This document shows, in pieces, positions 1-9,466 of a stretch of 64,000 nt of DNA. Source of the DNA: Ypsolopha sequella (Eukaryota > Arthropoda > Insecta > Lepidoptera > Ypsolophidae); the NCBI GenBank assembly GCA_934047225.1, contig OW203988.1:10822229-10886228 (forward strand). Reading direction: 5' to 3'. The first letter of the stretch is position 1, and each line of letters opens with the position of its first letter. A program made the position numbers and the translations under genes. Below the pieces are notes generated by a model. It worked only from the letters and a program-made list of their open reading frames with translations, did not search any database and was not told the origin of the DNA.

Positions 1-410
1 TGACGTCTTGCTATGTATCTAGCATATTTAACACCTACATCGAGACTAGCACGAAGTCCAGGTTTTACAGTAACTGCGATAGCGTCAATGTCAGTGATAT
101 TTAGAGATGCCTTTGTTAAAGTTCCTGTGACCGCAGCTTCAATGTTGTCCCGATGAAGTTCCTGCGCCACCATTGGATTAATTCCTCCATTTCTAAGGTG
201 TACAAGGTTTTGTGAATAAAGTGATTCACCTAATAACCTTCCCAAATTATCAACAACAGCACAGCCCGTATCATCACAAGAAGTTTCAATACCTAAGACT
301 GTGGTAATGGGTTTTGAATTTGTCAGAATAGAATACGATTGTTTTGGACAGTGCTTGCTTGTTAGTCTTGTTACACCTCTCAGGACTTGGAGTCTCGTTC
401 TTGAAAACAT
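1..410 (-). CDS. OSGEPL1: OSGEPL1/Qri7-like mitochondrial tRNA N6-threonylcarbamoyladenosine transferase, 5' part (cut by window edge)
   Basis: The minus strand is open from an ATG at 410-408 to the window edge (136 codons). Residues 1-35 are rich in Arg, Lys and Ser and lack acidic residues, as expected for a mitochondrial targeting peptide. Residues 40-49 read GIETSCDDTG, the ATP-binding signature of the Kae1/TsaD/Qri7 family, followed by SQNLVHLRNGGINP (66-79), AQELHRDNI (82-90) and TVKPGL (114-119), all in family order. The metal-binding HMEGH region would lie beyond the edge. The family transfers threonylcarbamoyl to A37 of ANN-decoding tRNAs; the Qri7 branch works in mitochondria. No intron is needed in the visible part. 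Family assignment is strong; the mitochondrial paralogue is preferred over cytosolic OSGEP because of the leader. Confidence 0.86.
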   Translation of the reverse strand, partial: MFSRTRLQVLRGVTRLTSKHCPKQSYSILTNSKPITTVLGIETSCDDTGCAVVDNLGRLLGESLYSQNLVHLRNGGINPMVAQELHRDNIEAAVTGTLTKASLNITDIDAIAVTVKPGLRASLDVGVKYARYIARR

Positions 411-481
411 TTTCCAAAAAATAAATAAATAATTCCACAATAGGTTAGTTTTCCTATATAGGTACCTAACCTACGTCTGGC

Positions 482-800
482 TTTTTTTTTTTTTTTTTTT
501 TATTAATATTTTAACGGCTCTGGATTCTTGTCCTTTTGAGCCCGTAGTTATTGTTTTCTTTTTTCTTCTATCACTTTCACATCAATTTTATCAAAGTTTA
601 TTTACAGTGTTAATAATAAATTTGTACAGGGGTGTAAAGTATTTTGGATCGGCCAAAAGATCTTGTAGGAGGCGCGTTGTTGTTGCCGAGGAACTTAAAA
701 GTTCCTTGGTTGTAGCAGATTCACAAATATCATCGAGTTCTGTCACAAGAATTAGTCTGTGAATGCCAAACTGTTGACATTTGAATACTAAGTGGCTCAA
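482..800 (-). pseudogene. Coding-like segment with poly(A)-like tract, minus strand, unrecognised
   Basis: On the minus strand an open frame runs from 800 to a TGA at 591, with well-mixed residues (LVTELDDICESATTKELL at the centre). After it come about 90 bases, an AATATTAATAAA-like signal and a run of A (T on the plus strand, from about 482). This is the layout of a gene 3' end or of a processed retrocopy. A possible splice acceptor (CACAG) lies at about 760 on the minus strand. It stands just upstream of the OSGEPL1 start, in the same orientation, and next to the word array at 805. I do not recognise the protein. It could be a true terminal exon, a retrocopy, or chance. Confidence 0.3.
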
Positions 801-804
801 ATGA

Positions 805-1090
805 GTCCGGTTATTGTACAGCCACGTATTACACGGCCTGATATTACGAAGCCAATGTTATGTACACGTAATACGGGGCTTACAATCCATGGCTGTACAA
901 TATCTGGCGTCGTAATATCGGTCCGTGCTGATAATGTACGGCCAATAATACGAAGCCAAGGAATGAACAGCCAATAATTCATGTACATGTCACGTAATAT
1001 CAGTCCGTGCATTATTTGGCTTCCAATTATTGGCCGTACATTATCGGTACAAGGTGATATTGTACAGCCAGATATTACATGTACATCACT
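805..1090. repeat. Array of short palindromic words, locus 1
   Basis: About 285 bases are built almost wholly from short words repeated in both orientations in irregular order: CGTAATATCGG, GCCAATAATACG, AATGTACGGCC, GATATTACG, TGTACA and variants. Words are about 11-18 bases long. The long open frames over it on both strands come from this internal symmetry and are not credible genes. A second array with the same vocabulary but a different word order is at 15700-16005. Family unknown to me. Confidence 0.7.
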
Positions 1091-1094
1091 CCTA

Positions 1095-1165
1095 TTGGTT
1101 AACACATCTCGCCTCCTATTGGTCAATAGATTGTTCTGTATTTATGGTCTGAGCCTCGTTTAGAC
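1095..1165 (+). promoter_or_regulatory. Possible CCAAT/TATA-like promoter block
   Basis: Immediately after the word array come two inverted CCAAT boxes in one context (CCTATTGGT at about 1090-1098 and 1111-1119), then TATTTATG at about 1139. The order of two CCAAT boxes followed by an AT-rich TATA-like box is promoter-like. No clear gene follows, and similar boxes arise by chance in AT-rich DNA. Confidence 0.2.
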
Positions 1166-2213
1166 GGTCGAGTAAAGTGCTCTTTTACGGAAAAGCAAGG
1201 AAAACTGGGTCTATACAGCCTTGTCATAAATGAGTACAACCAAAGAGTACATTAGTTGTTGTTCACCTCAGTCGTTCACCGACCTACTGTTGGTCAATAT
1301 TTATCGTGACCTATCACAGATAAAACAAAATGTCTGTGTGACCCATTTAGGGTGGTGTAATAACAGCTGGGGATTTTCTGTTTCGTGTAACCGCATAATG
1401 TACAGAGAAGGTGTTGCGGCCTTTAGGAATGGTAGAAACACATTACACGCAGCATAATAATATATTATAAACAAGTAGGTCTACTAATATGGGACCACGA
1501 AACACATTTTCTGTAAGAATACTTTCTTTAGGCGTTCTTCAAACTATTTAAACAATTATTAGGTAATGTATGTTGATATTTTTGCACCTCTACGGGAAAA
1601 AAACCGACACATTCACAACCTGCGTATCTAATTCAGTAAATAATGTATCATTTTGATAAAATAGTATAAATCCCTTTCTACGGACGACTGGAGAAATTCA
1701 GCTCGATAGAAATATTTATTGAAATGAGGTCTTTTTCGACACCAATCCTCCTGGTTTGACAATTTAGAATGACATAGTGGACCGCAATAACATTTTATTA
1801 GATGGGTTTTAACGGTATCTAAGACCTGGTTAAACGAAATTCTGACAGCAACCTTAGTAAATTTTTATTTATAAAAAAAACGACTTAGTACTGCAACTCC
1901 TCCACGAATCTGCCCCTCTCACACTCTTTGAGAATTTGCATTTGTAGAAATTTGTTTATAATACGTGAATACAAAGGTGACTTCTTCTTATTACAATCTT
2001 TGAATCATGGTTTAATAATAAACTCTTATGCTCCGAATAACCTATTTTTTGCCTCCGGCCAGCAGTCACATTTAATAGATCGCTCACAGTGTTGTGAAGC
2101 ATGGGCGATGATAGCACAGCATGGCGTCGTTAATGTGGTCATAGCGACCATAGTTGAGCCATCGTTATTGGGCTCACAGTGGCTCGGAATGACGCGATAC
2201 TTAGACCATATAA
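1166..2213. other. No gene recognised
   Basis: AT-rich sequence with short open frames (1230-1457, 1928-2308) that show no motif, no splice context and no similarity I can recognise. Confidence 0.5.
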
Positions 2214-2260
2214 GACGTCAACACGCTATGGACGGTTCTCAAACTTTAAAAGTCGGGAAT
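2214..2260. repeat. Dispersed repeat segment shared with 23362-23407
   Basis: A stretch of about 47 bases ending in CTTTAAAAGTCGGGAAT is nearly identical to 23362-23407. It is a piece of a dispersed repeat whose full limits cannot be set from two copies, because the flanks differ. Confidence 0.6.
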
Positions 2261-2564
2261 GAGGGATTTTCTTTTCTTTTTTTTTACTCTTCCCTAGTCG
2301 CTGGATAGATGGCGCTGAACTTGGTAAGTTACTGCAAGGAACGGAACGTCACATAATTTTTTGATTATTTCACTTGGATGTAATTTTGAGATCGTAAAAC
2401 GAAACGTACATAAAAAAGTAATTAATGTCATTGTCACATCACATCACAATGACATTTTGAAAATAAATAAACAATAACAACAAGGAAAAAGAAAAACATA
2501 TTTAGCAGTCTTTTTATGAGTCTACGCCAGAAAGAAACTGTCCCAAGAGAAAAAGAAGAGAAGT

Positions 2565-2741
2565 CTGTGCCTTGTGGATTCGTGTAAAAATGAAGGCATA
2601 CATCTTTTTCCTAAAGATGAAAGCCGTAAAGCGCAATGAGTACAAGCCATCGTACATTTTAAACCTGGACGGACTATAACAAAGCATTCGCACATATGCT
2701 CAGCACACATGTCAGTCAACCAACGAGCGTATGTGAAGTGA
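2565..2741 (+). pseudogene. THAP-type zinc finger fossil
   Basis: One plus-strand frame gives a Cys-x4-Cys start (CLVDSCKN), then HLFPKDESRKAQ, and further on HICSAHM, i.e. Cys-x2-His. That is the C2CH order and spacing of a THAP DNA-binding domain. A stop sits right after KAQ, where THAP domains carry the conserved Trp, so TGG to TGA is the simplest explanation. The domain ends without the usual Phe-x(n)-AVPTIF tail. THAP domains occur in P-element transposases and in host factors; with no other exon nearby this is best read as a remnant of a P-like element or a lost host exon. Confidence 0.55.
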
Positions 2742-3857
2742 TGTGACGCAATGTTTTTTTTCCAATCGTTTTGGCTTTGGCACCTAGTAACGTAGTCAGT
2801 TCAACGCCATCTACAGAGTTCTTGGTTTTTTTTAATACTAAAAAAAAAACCTCTCATGGAAGTTTCTATGTTCGTAGAAATAAATTATACTAGGTAGCAT
2901 TGGAGACTCACACTATATCGATTTTATCAAATCATACATACCCATTAGGATAATGGATACCCAAAAAATACACATTTAAAAATAATAAAATCCTAAACTA
3001 TTAAATTCACTCTCGTGCAGCAAGGATGACAATAAATGGACTAAACGCCATTAGATATTGCCAGTATTATGCGCTTATTTTTACCCAAACGTTTTACACA
3101 ACTTTTGCAAATCTGACCATAAAGATAAGCAAAAAATCAAAATTACATTTGTTTATGTTTAATTTCAACAACAAAAAATACTTATTAATGTTACAAATAA
3201 TATAATTATTTTGTAAACGAAATAACTTACCTTAACCTTTTTTCCTTATCATGAAATAATGACATAAAATGGCAACCACGTAATATGACGTCACCTTGGG
3301 CCAGGGCGTTCCAAATATTTAATAATATCAGTGTCGCCGTACAAACTCTTGTGCTTATTCATTAGCACTCATACAAAATTTTATATGCTATCCTGTTGTC
3401 ACTGTTCAAATTGTAGTAAGCTTATGTTTTGGAATGGAAACCAAAGGAACAGATCTTAGAATAAGTCCTTATTCTTCTAAGGAAAACGCCATGTTTTATT
3501 CGGCCATGGGTGAATGAAAAAAAATACCGCCCTTGCTAATGTGCGCCCTAGCTCGCGCGGCCATAGACAATAAATTGCCGAAAAAAGTTGAAGCGTAACC
3601 TCCTTTCGCAATGTATTGTTTCGTATAATAAAAACCTCATTGGTATAAGATATAAGATATTAAAACCTCAATCATGACTGTATGGACTAAGTTATCTTTG
3701 CCTTTCTATTTCGTGTAACTGTTCTTTTATAGCAGAAAAAGTTGTTTTAAAGTATTATTTTGTTCAGAAGACTGTACTTTAATTGATTTTTTTATTAGAG
3801 ATTTATTTATTTATTAGAGACGTTTGTAAAAAAGTTTTCATTATGCACAATTTATAT
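2742..3857. other. No gene recognised
   Basis: AT-rich intergenic DNA. Nothing beyond short, unsupported open frames was seen. Confidence 0.5.
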
Positions 3858-3941
3858 GATTTTCTTACCCGAGAAATGAAGCTAGTTTCGACGTGAGCCA
3901 AAGGTGAACGTCGAAAGCTTACATTCCGAGGGTAAGAAAAC
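3858..3941. repeat. 84-nt imperfect hairpin
   Basis: TTTTCTTACCC at 3859-3869 pairs with GGGTAAGAAAA at 3930-3940, and inside it GTTTCGACGT pairs with ACGTCGAAAGC around a loop of about 13 bases. It may be the core of a small foldback element or a hairpin RNA precursor. Confidence 0.45.
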
Positions 3942-4566
3942 CCATTTTTACTCGTTGCGAAAGATACTTTTTTACTACCTGATTTATGTATTTAAATATT
4001 TAATTTTTCCTTTCAAATTTAATGTATTTAATGACTTCGCAAACCACGGCACGATTTTTACCTTTTTTTTTTAGGCTTCGGCCGGCGAATTTGTGGCCAG
4101 TATCATTTTGCGAAAAAAGAGTGTCAGACGCGATATAATCGATTATGTCGTGAATCAGAACGCAGGGAATTTCGATTTCAAAGACAAACTAAGGACGTCA
4201 AAAACAACATAATTTAACATGAAATGAAGACAAACGTCAAAAAGAACCTAATTTTGCAATAAATGAAATTTCAATACGATATTTCGAACTGACCTGATAG
4301 TCATTCCGCAACGGAGCCCGGAAAGTTCGATTTTCAAAACTAATTTCGAGTATTAAATGGAACTTTTTCATAAAGGTAGTAGAAAATAGTAGATTGTACA
4401 ACAAGGTCATAAAATGGGTTTTATGCCAGAGTTATACACTCTGCTTTTCACTTCGATTACAAGGGGTGAGTCTCAGTATTTTCATTTTCCATTGGAATGG
4501 AAATTCTGATACTGCCAGATTTATGCAAATCCGTCTCACAATAGCCATTGACGTGAAAAACATCGA
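3942..4566. other. No gene recognised
   Basis: AT-rich sequence. No coding motif, terminal repeat or hairpin stood out. Confidence 0.45.
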
Positions 4567-4728
4567 ATGGAAATAGTGATAAATTATAAACACGACGAGA
4601 GTCACCTCGGTCTTCCACCTGACCGCCGGACGCACTCTCCAGTCTTCCCTGCCGACGCGTTCGGAGCCTACACGCCGGACATCACCACCGTGTCTCCGAG
4701 CGTCTCCACGATCCAGGACAGTTCCTGA
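4567..4728 (+). CDS. Small GC-rich open frame, 53 residues, unrecognised
   Basis: An ATG at 4567 opens a frame to TGA at 4726-4728. Its second half is Pro/Ser/Thr-rich (SPVFPADAFGAYTPDIT) and sharply more GC-rich than its surroundings, which drop back to AT-rich DNA just after the stop. This base-composition step suggests the tail of a former coding region, perhaps of a retroelement polyprotein. No domain was recognised. Confidence 0.25.
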   Translation: MEIVINYKHDESHLGLPPDRRTHSPVFPADAFGAYTPDITTVSPSVSTIQDSS

Positions 4729-5693
4729 CCTTTGGGAACGTTTTAATGAACACCACTGATTTTTAAAAATTCTGATTTATTTTCTTTCTTCTCTTAAATT
4801 TTATTAAATATTAATTTTTGCTTTTTTTTGCACGTGGGACCCTACCGTACCCCGCGACACCACTTGGAAGTATTCATCAATACTCTAATTAATTAAAACA
4901 GTATAAAAAATAACAAGTAATCGAGGCACAATTAAGGTAATCGGAAATAGTTATTATTCCCAACGCAAAGGGTGAGTCTCACTCAGCACAGTTCGAACGG
5001 CGTTGGGCAAAGCGTGAGGCGCTTGTTTAGATCAGCCAGCCAAATATGCGCTTTGTTGTCGCGATACGTCTCGCTTCACATCGGAGTTGGCGTCGTCCTG
5101 CACCGGGTTCTTAAAATAACTCAAAAACCTAAATTCACTTTTGGTACTTTGATCTAATATTCAAATAAAAACATAACCACTAATAATTGTAAACCTGTAA
5201 TTTTCTCGAATTTATGGCTAATATATGCAAATTTGGCACATTTGCCGGGTCGTCAAATCATTTTGACGTGTCTAATGTTTACTCAACTCACACTTGATTT
5301 TATTTTAAATAAAAACGGCTCACCTCAATACGTGTTATGAAAACTGGTCGGCTTTCCCGATCATATTATTTTTGTGATTTTGATTTTCATAATATACTTA
5401 TTTACAGTAGTAACAATGTAGTCCGTTTTGGCATTATGTCATCGCAACGGCAAATCGGTTACTAGGTCAACAGATTCTCACGAGAAATCAATTCAAAATA
5501 TTATAAGTTTGTTATCGTTTGAAATATTTTCAAGTTTATTGGTTATAATTTCTAGGAAGAACATTTAATTAACCATTGGGTAGTTTAATATAAATTTTAT
5601 GTTTTGAAAATGATGGAGGGTGATAGAAAGATATTTCGGGCGCTAAAACCAGCTTTTAATATTTTTTCTTTACGAAAAGAATCTGAAATGGAA
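4729..5693. other. No gene recognised
   Basis: Mostly AT-rich. A short GC-richer stretch at 4980-5110 carries an open frame without recognisable motifs. Confidence 0.45.
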
Positions 5694-5795
5694 ATTCTTA
5701 CGTACCAGTAATATTTTGTAATGTTGTACTTCACTGACCTCAAATTAGATAGAGGTCAGTGCGTTGATAGATATAAAATACTGGCCAGTAAGAAA
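5694..5795. repeat. About 100-nt nested hairpin
   Basis: TTCTTACGTACCAGTA at about 5695-5710 pairs with TACTGGCCAGTAAGAA at about 5779-5794. At the tip, CACTGACCTC pairs with GAGGTCAGTG around a 9-base loop. The length and stem quality are like a miRNA precursor or a tiny MITE. Confidence 0.5.
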
Positions 5796-6159
5796 AATAT
5801 GTAGACTTCAAGATGAAAAAATTGCTCCCTGCCTTATAAAAAAAATACTGCCATATTTCTTACCAGCCAATATGTCAATTGATAGGATGTTTTATGGAAA
5901 ACTTTGCCTGTAAACCAATTCATTAATAAAAAAAATGAGACTTCAAGCAATATGCATGTTTTTTATATATATTTTTTGTTTTTGTAAACTATAAGTTTAA
6001 AAGCTAAGTGGTATGTTACATATTTAGCACAATTATAATATTATATTTTTCGGTATACGCGACACCGTTACAAATACATGCAAATGTTCAAATCTAAAAA
6101 GTTCATATTTGCAAAAAAAAAAAAAAAATTTAAACTTGGCTTTATGTGTACAGCAGTGG

Positions 6160-6548
6160 GTCTACCGCGTAATGAGCGTTTTTCCTTATGTCAAATTTAG
6201 TGTTAAATAAGATTCCTAGATGGCACTGTCGTATCTTTAGCAACAGAATCAAGGACAAAATTTGCACAGATTCTAAACAAACTTATAACCACTTTGACAT
6301 TGATTGCTACAAACACATTTTGACATAGACATGACATGACATGACATAGACAGCGCCATCTGGAGCAAAGCTAAGAACTAAGAAAAAAAAACAACCAGAA
6401 AAACGCTCATTCTCATTTTCATCAACATCAACTTGAGATTGAAATTTGTCGTGCGTGCGACGACGCCCGCCTATCTCTTTTGCACGCGTTGAATTTCGCA
6501 TGCATTTGCTTGAAGTTGATACAAATGAGAATTACGCGGTAGAGCCCC
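6160..6548. mobile_element. MITE with CTACCGCGTAAT terminal inverted repeats
   Basis: The left end has GGGTCTACCGCGTAAT (6159-6174) and the right end ATTACGCGGTAGAGCCC (6531-6547), an inverted pair. The interior of about 390 bases has no transposase. A second copy of the terminus begins at 6551 in the opposite arrangement, so two elements meet end to end; 17 bases at 6527-6543 pair perfectly with 6552-6568. Confidence 0.6.
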
Positions 6549-7261
6549 AGGTCTACCGCGTAATTCTCATTTTCATCAACATCAACTTGATGTTGATGAA
6601 AATAGCAAAAGCCTCAATTTGATTATGGCATATTGTGTAAAAATTTTCATCAACATCAGCTTCGTGAATGAACTAAAATCCGCGTTTCGTTTATTCAATG
6701 TAGTGTTCCGTTGAGACTTTTTGAAGGAAGCTAAGTAAGAGGCAAAACATAGAAACAAGCATTTATAAAATGAGAGTGACACTTTTTATATTAAAATTAT
6801 ACTGTTTTATTTTCAAAATCTTAACGTAACATGATAAATGAGAAATGAAAAGTGGATAACAAAACGCATATGACAAAGTTGTTAAGGCTGTATGGTTAAA
6901 AAGCCTCTAGCCTTTCCTAAAGTAGGAAAATTAAAAAGCGTGACGTCTCGTCAAGCGAGTCGTTGTGTGTTTTTCTTCTATATAATCTCATAAAACAAGA
7001 TATTGGCGGAACTAATGTGCGCAGTCACGTTAAAGGAAGCCAGATGAAACTGCTTTTATTGATTGACTGATTGAAATATGTGGGAAAATCAAAATTTTCA
7101 ACATAATGCAGTACATCAAGATTCAAATGATACTCGTACCTATGTTTCAGAATGCCAGCGCACAAGCAAACTTCCCACTAGCAGCTGTAGATGCTGGTGG
7201 GATTTATAGAGGACCACCGAGACTTGGCTGTTGGGAATTAACTAACAGTGGGCCACATGCG
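6549..7261. other. Second MITE end, then unassigned sequence
   Basis: The terminus at 6552-6568 is followed by ATCAACATCAACTTGATGTTGAT at 6579-6600, a short palindrome. No matching far end was found. From about 6800 to 7260 I see no gene. Confidence 0.4.
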
Positions 7262-8075
7262 AAGCACCAAGCCAAGTCTCAGTGGGAAACATTGGCGGCA
7301 CGACTGAATGCTGTGGGGGTTGGTACCACAAAAACAAGCGCGTAATGGAAAGATGTGATTAATTGGAAAAGGCAGTATTTTAATATTTTATCAAAATGTT
7401 GATGGTTGTGATTGTCTTTATTGTATTTACTTGGTCACAAAACTAATATTTTGTCGTTTAACTGCATGTGGGATGCTCAACACCACCACCGCTCGAGCTG
7501 CCAGAGTTCTTGGGGGAACCTGTGAGCCCGCCTCTGCCAGAACCTGTGGAGGCTTCGCCAACCCCATCAGCAGTGCCGCCACCTCCTAGAGCCCCTAGCC
7601 TCCAATGGGAGTGTGAGTTTTAATCCATTTGCTTATATTCTGATAAAGTGAAGTCAGCCAGTCCAAGATGTAACATGTGGCCACACATAAAACGTACATG
7701 TAGATATGTATCAATAACATTGTTTTTATTTACAGTTTAACCGAGCACAGCAACAGTGCCGCCAACTAGAGCCCCTGCTCCTGGCGCAACCACTGAGAAG
7801 TCAAGGAGTGAGTTATTATACATTTGCTTAGTTTTTGTTAACATTCAGATAAAGTGAAGTTGGTCAGTCCAAAGATGTAATATGTAGGTATGTATTGATG
7901 ACATTGTTTTTTTTTTACAGTTGAACCCATGGCACCCCGGTGGGCCCTGCAAATTGAGGAGCGCAGGGTGACTGCAGAGGAGCAGGCGGCTGCAGCGTTG
8001 AGCAGTATTTCTGCTGCTGTATCAGAAAACACTAGAACATTGGCTCAAATAGCACAGTTGCTGGAGAGAATATAA
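7262..8075 (+). pseudogene. Decayed Myb/SANT-like accessory protein gene of Harbinger type (zeste-like)
   Basis: Exon-like blocks on the plus strand form one gene layout. The block at 7262-7400 reads KHQAKSQWETLAARLNAVG, a stop at 7343-7345, then WKDVINWKRQYF: a Myb/SANT-like DNA-binding domain as seen in zeste-like and Harbinger accessory proteins. Next, 7483-7612 encodes a Pro-rich linker ending at a GTGAGT donor. 7736-7807 encodes a second Pro-rich block (TVPPTRAPAPGATTEKSR) with another GTGAGT donor. 7921-8075 encodes a helical C-terminus (TAEEQAAAALSSISAAVSEN) to a TAA at 8073-8075. The in-frame stop in the DNA-binding domain and the missing N-terminus mark it as dead. Such proteins help the DDE transposase find DNA and enter the nucleus. 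A possible transposase remnant lies at 11000-11260. Confidence 0.6.
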
Positions 8076-8445
8076 TATATGTTTCCTCAACGAACCAGTA
8101 GATTCACTGATCTTGGACACATTATATATTTTTACTGCAACATGCTATTTCAGTCATTGTTCTAGTGTTTTCTTTTATACCCTGTTTACTTTATTTTAAT
8201 ATATTTTGTTTTGTGTGTATAATTGTTACCGACTTAACTTACTTATTGCTGTTTATCTTGTGTTATGCATCGGTGGAAATTGGTTATTTGATTCGTTTTT
8301 ATATAACATTCTGCCGCATTTTATTGGCTGTTAATCATCATTATGATGGTGAATCACCCTGTTTTATTGGCATCATCCTAATAAAATTAAATAATTCAAA
8401 ATATAATAATTTTTGTTTATCATTCTTGTCTTAAAGTCTCTATCC
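8076..8445. other. No gene recognised
   Basis: AT-rich DNA with a hydrophobic open frame at 8165-8434 that is better explained by T-richness than by coding. Confidence 0.4.
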
Positions 8446-8797
8446 ATCCATCAGCCTAGTTCGTCCACTGCTGGACATAAGCCTTTCCATGAATTTGCCA
8501 CTCCCGGCGGTCATCCTGGAAGAATTGCCCATACTCACACGCTGGGCAGGCGGGTTGGTGAGCGCGGTATCGGAACCCTCGCACCAGTGACGCCGCTGCC
8601 CGTCATCAGTCTGTTCCATATAAGGCCCGGCTATTAGGGATGGACATACCGCCATCCAACGGTCCCAGGCATGGTGGGCCTCTTGGTTTTTTGCCTGTGA
8701 GCTGTCCTCTTACGCTCCCCCGAATTACTTCATGGGGGTCTCCAAGTAAGATGGTGGTACCTCCACAGTCGAGCACGGCATCAGCTCTACCACCTTC
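8446..8797 (-). repeat. Retroposon-like repeat, copy 1
   Basis: About 350 GC-rich bases that recur at 48670-49040 (opposite orientation) and 57633-57994 (same orientation). All copies share both boundaries: one end is GCTCTACCACCT, the other runs into an (ATCC)n tract after CCATCCATCAGCC. The simple-repeat tail marks that side as the 3' end, so the element reads on the minus strand here. The GTCCACTGCTGGACATAAG motif near the tail is common at the 3' ends of insect RTE-type LINEs, so this may be a SINE or a LINE tail mobilised by an RTE partner. Confidence 0.7.
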
Positions 8798-9150
8798 CAA
8801 TGGCGAAGGCTTCATAGAAGCCGATTCCCACCGGCTAACCTTTCAGAAATACCTCGCAACTACAACTAACCATTCCACCATTCATTATTTTAATGTACAA
8901 TTATTTTCGTGTGCTTCTAACTAAGAATTACTAAAAAAACGCCGGTGCAAAACGAAAATCAAATCTTCCGTACACATTATTTCAACTCATGGTGCGCAGC
9001 GCTATGTTTGCATAAAATTGGGAGATTAATAGGCCGGTCCATTTTAGCTAACCTTGCAACGTTGCCACGTTGGGCACTATTGGGCAGGCTCCCATAGTGA
9101 GCAATGTTTGTATCGGCTTACCAAAGTCATAATTCCACCACTCGCCACTG
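8798..9150. mobile_element. hAT-like MITE, copy 1 (older)
   Basis: Ends are CAATGGCGA (left) and TCGCCACTG (right), the TIR type CAGTGGCGA. The interior matches 44653-44997 over nearly its full length. The flanks CCACCTTC (8790-8797) and CCACGTTC (9151-9158) agree in 7 of 8 bases, which fits the 8-bp target duplication of hAT elements. It sits at the end of retroposon copy 1. Confidence 0.7.
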
Positions 9151-9289
9151 CCACGTTCACCTAAAAGTCTGAAAATAGAACAGAGTCATTCGGGCTCGGG
9201 ATGGTCGGAGAACAAAGCGCCGAAGGACACAAACCTCAACACATGAACAAGCTCCACAGCAAGCACAATGTAAGTAATGCTAAGTAAGG

Positions 9290-9466
9290 TGGAGATGGAC
9301 GGGACATTTGGCTAGACGGGATGACAGAGTGGAGCAACAAGGCCAGTGGGCAGACCACATCGTCAATTTGACGGGATCTGACTACATGCGGCGGCCACAG
9401 GACCGACAGGATTGGTGCAATAGAAGTGAGGTCCAGCAGTGGGTCGAGAATGATGAGATTATTGTA
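9290..9466 (+). pseudogene. RTE-type LINE reverse transcriptase, C-terminal remnant
   Basis: One frame reads WRWTGHLARRDDR, then QWADHIVNLTGSDYMRR, PQDRQDW and EVQQWVEND. This is the C-terminal pattern W-x-GH-x-AR...W-x-DDI...DR-x-x-W...QQW typical of RTE-type LINE polyproteins (often labelled craniofacial development protein 2-like). Only the tail is present, with the usual intervening residues missing. Confidence 0.65.

Noticed and set aside
797..1126. Overlapping open frames on both strands (up to 109 codons)
   Set aside because: They arise from the palindromic word array: reverse-complement words make both strands open together. Residue patterns repeat the words, not a domain.
1928..2308. 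126-codon open frame
   Set aside because: The composition is ordinary and its 3' part overlaps the dispersed repeat at 2214-2260; no domain seen.
8440..8924. Open frames across the retroposon (both strands)
   Set aside because: The same frames occur in three repeat copies with changes, and lack domains; they reflect GC-richness of the repeat.
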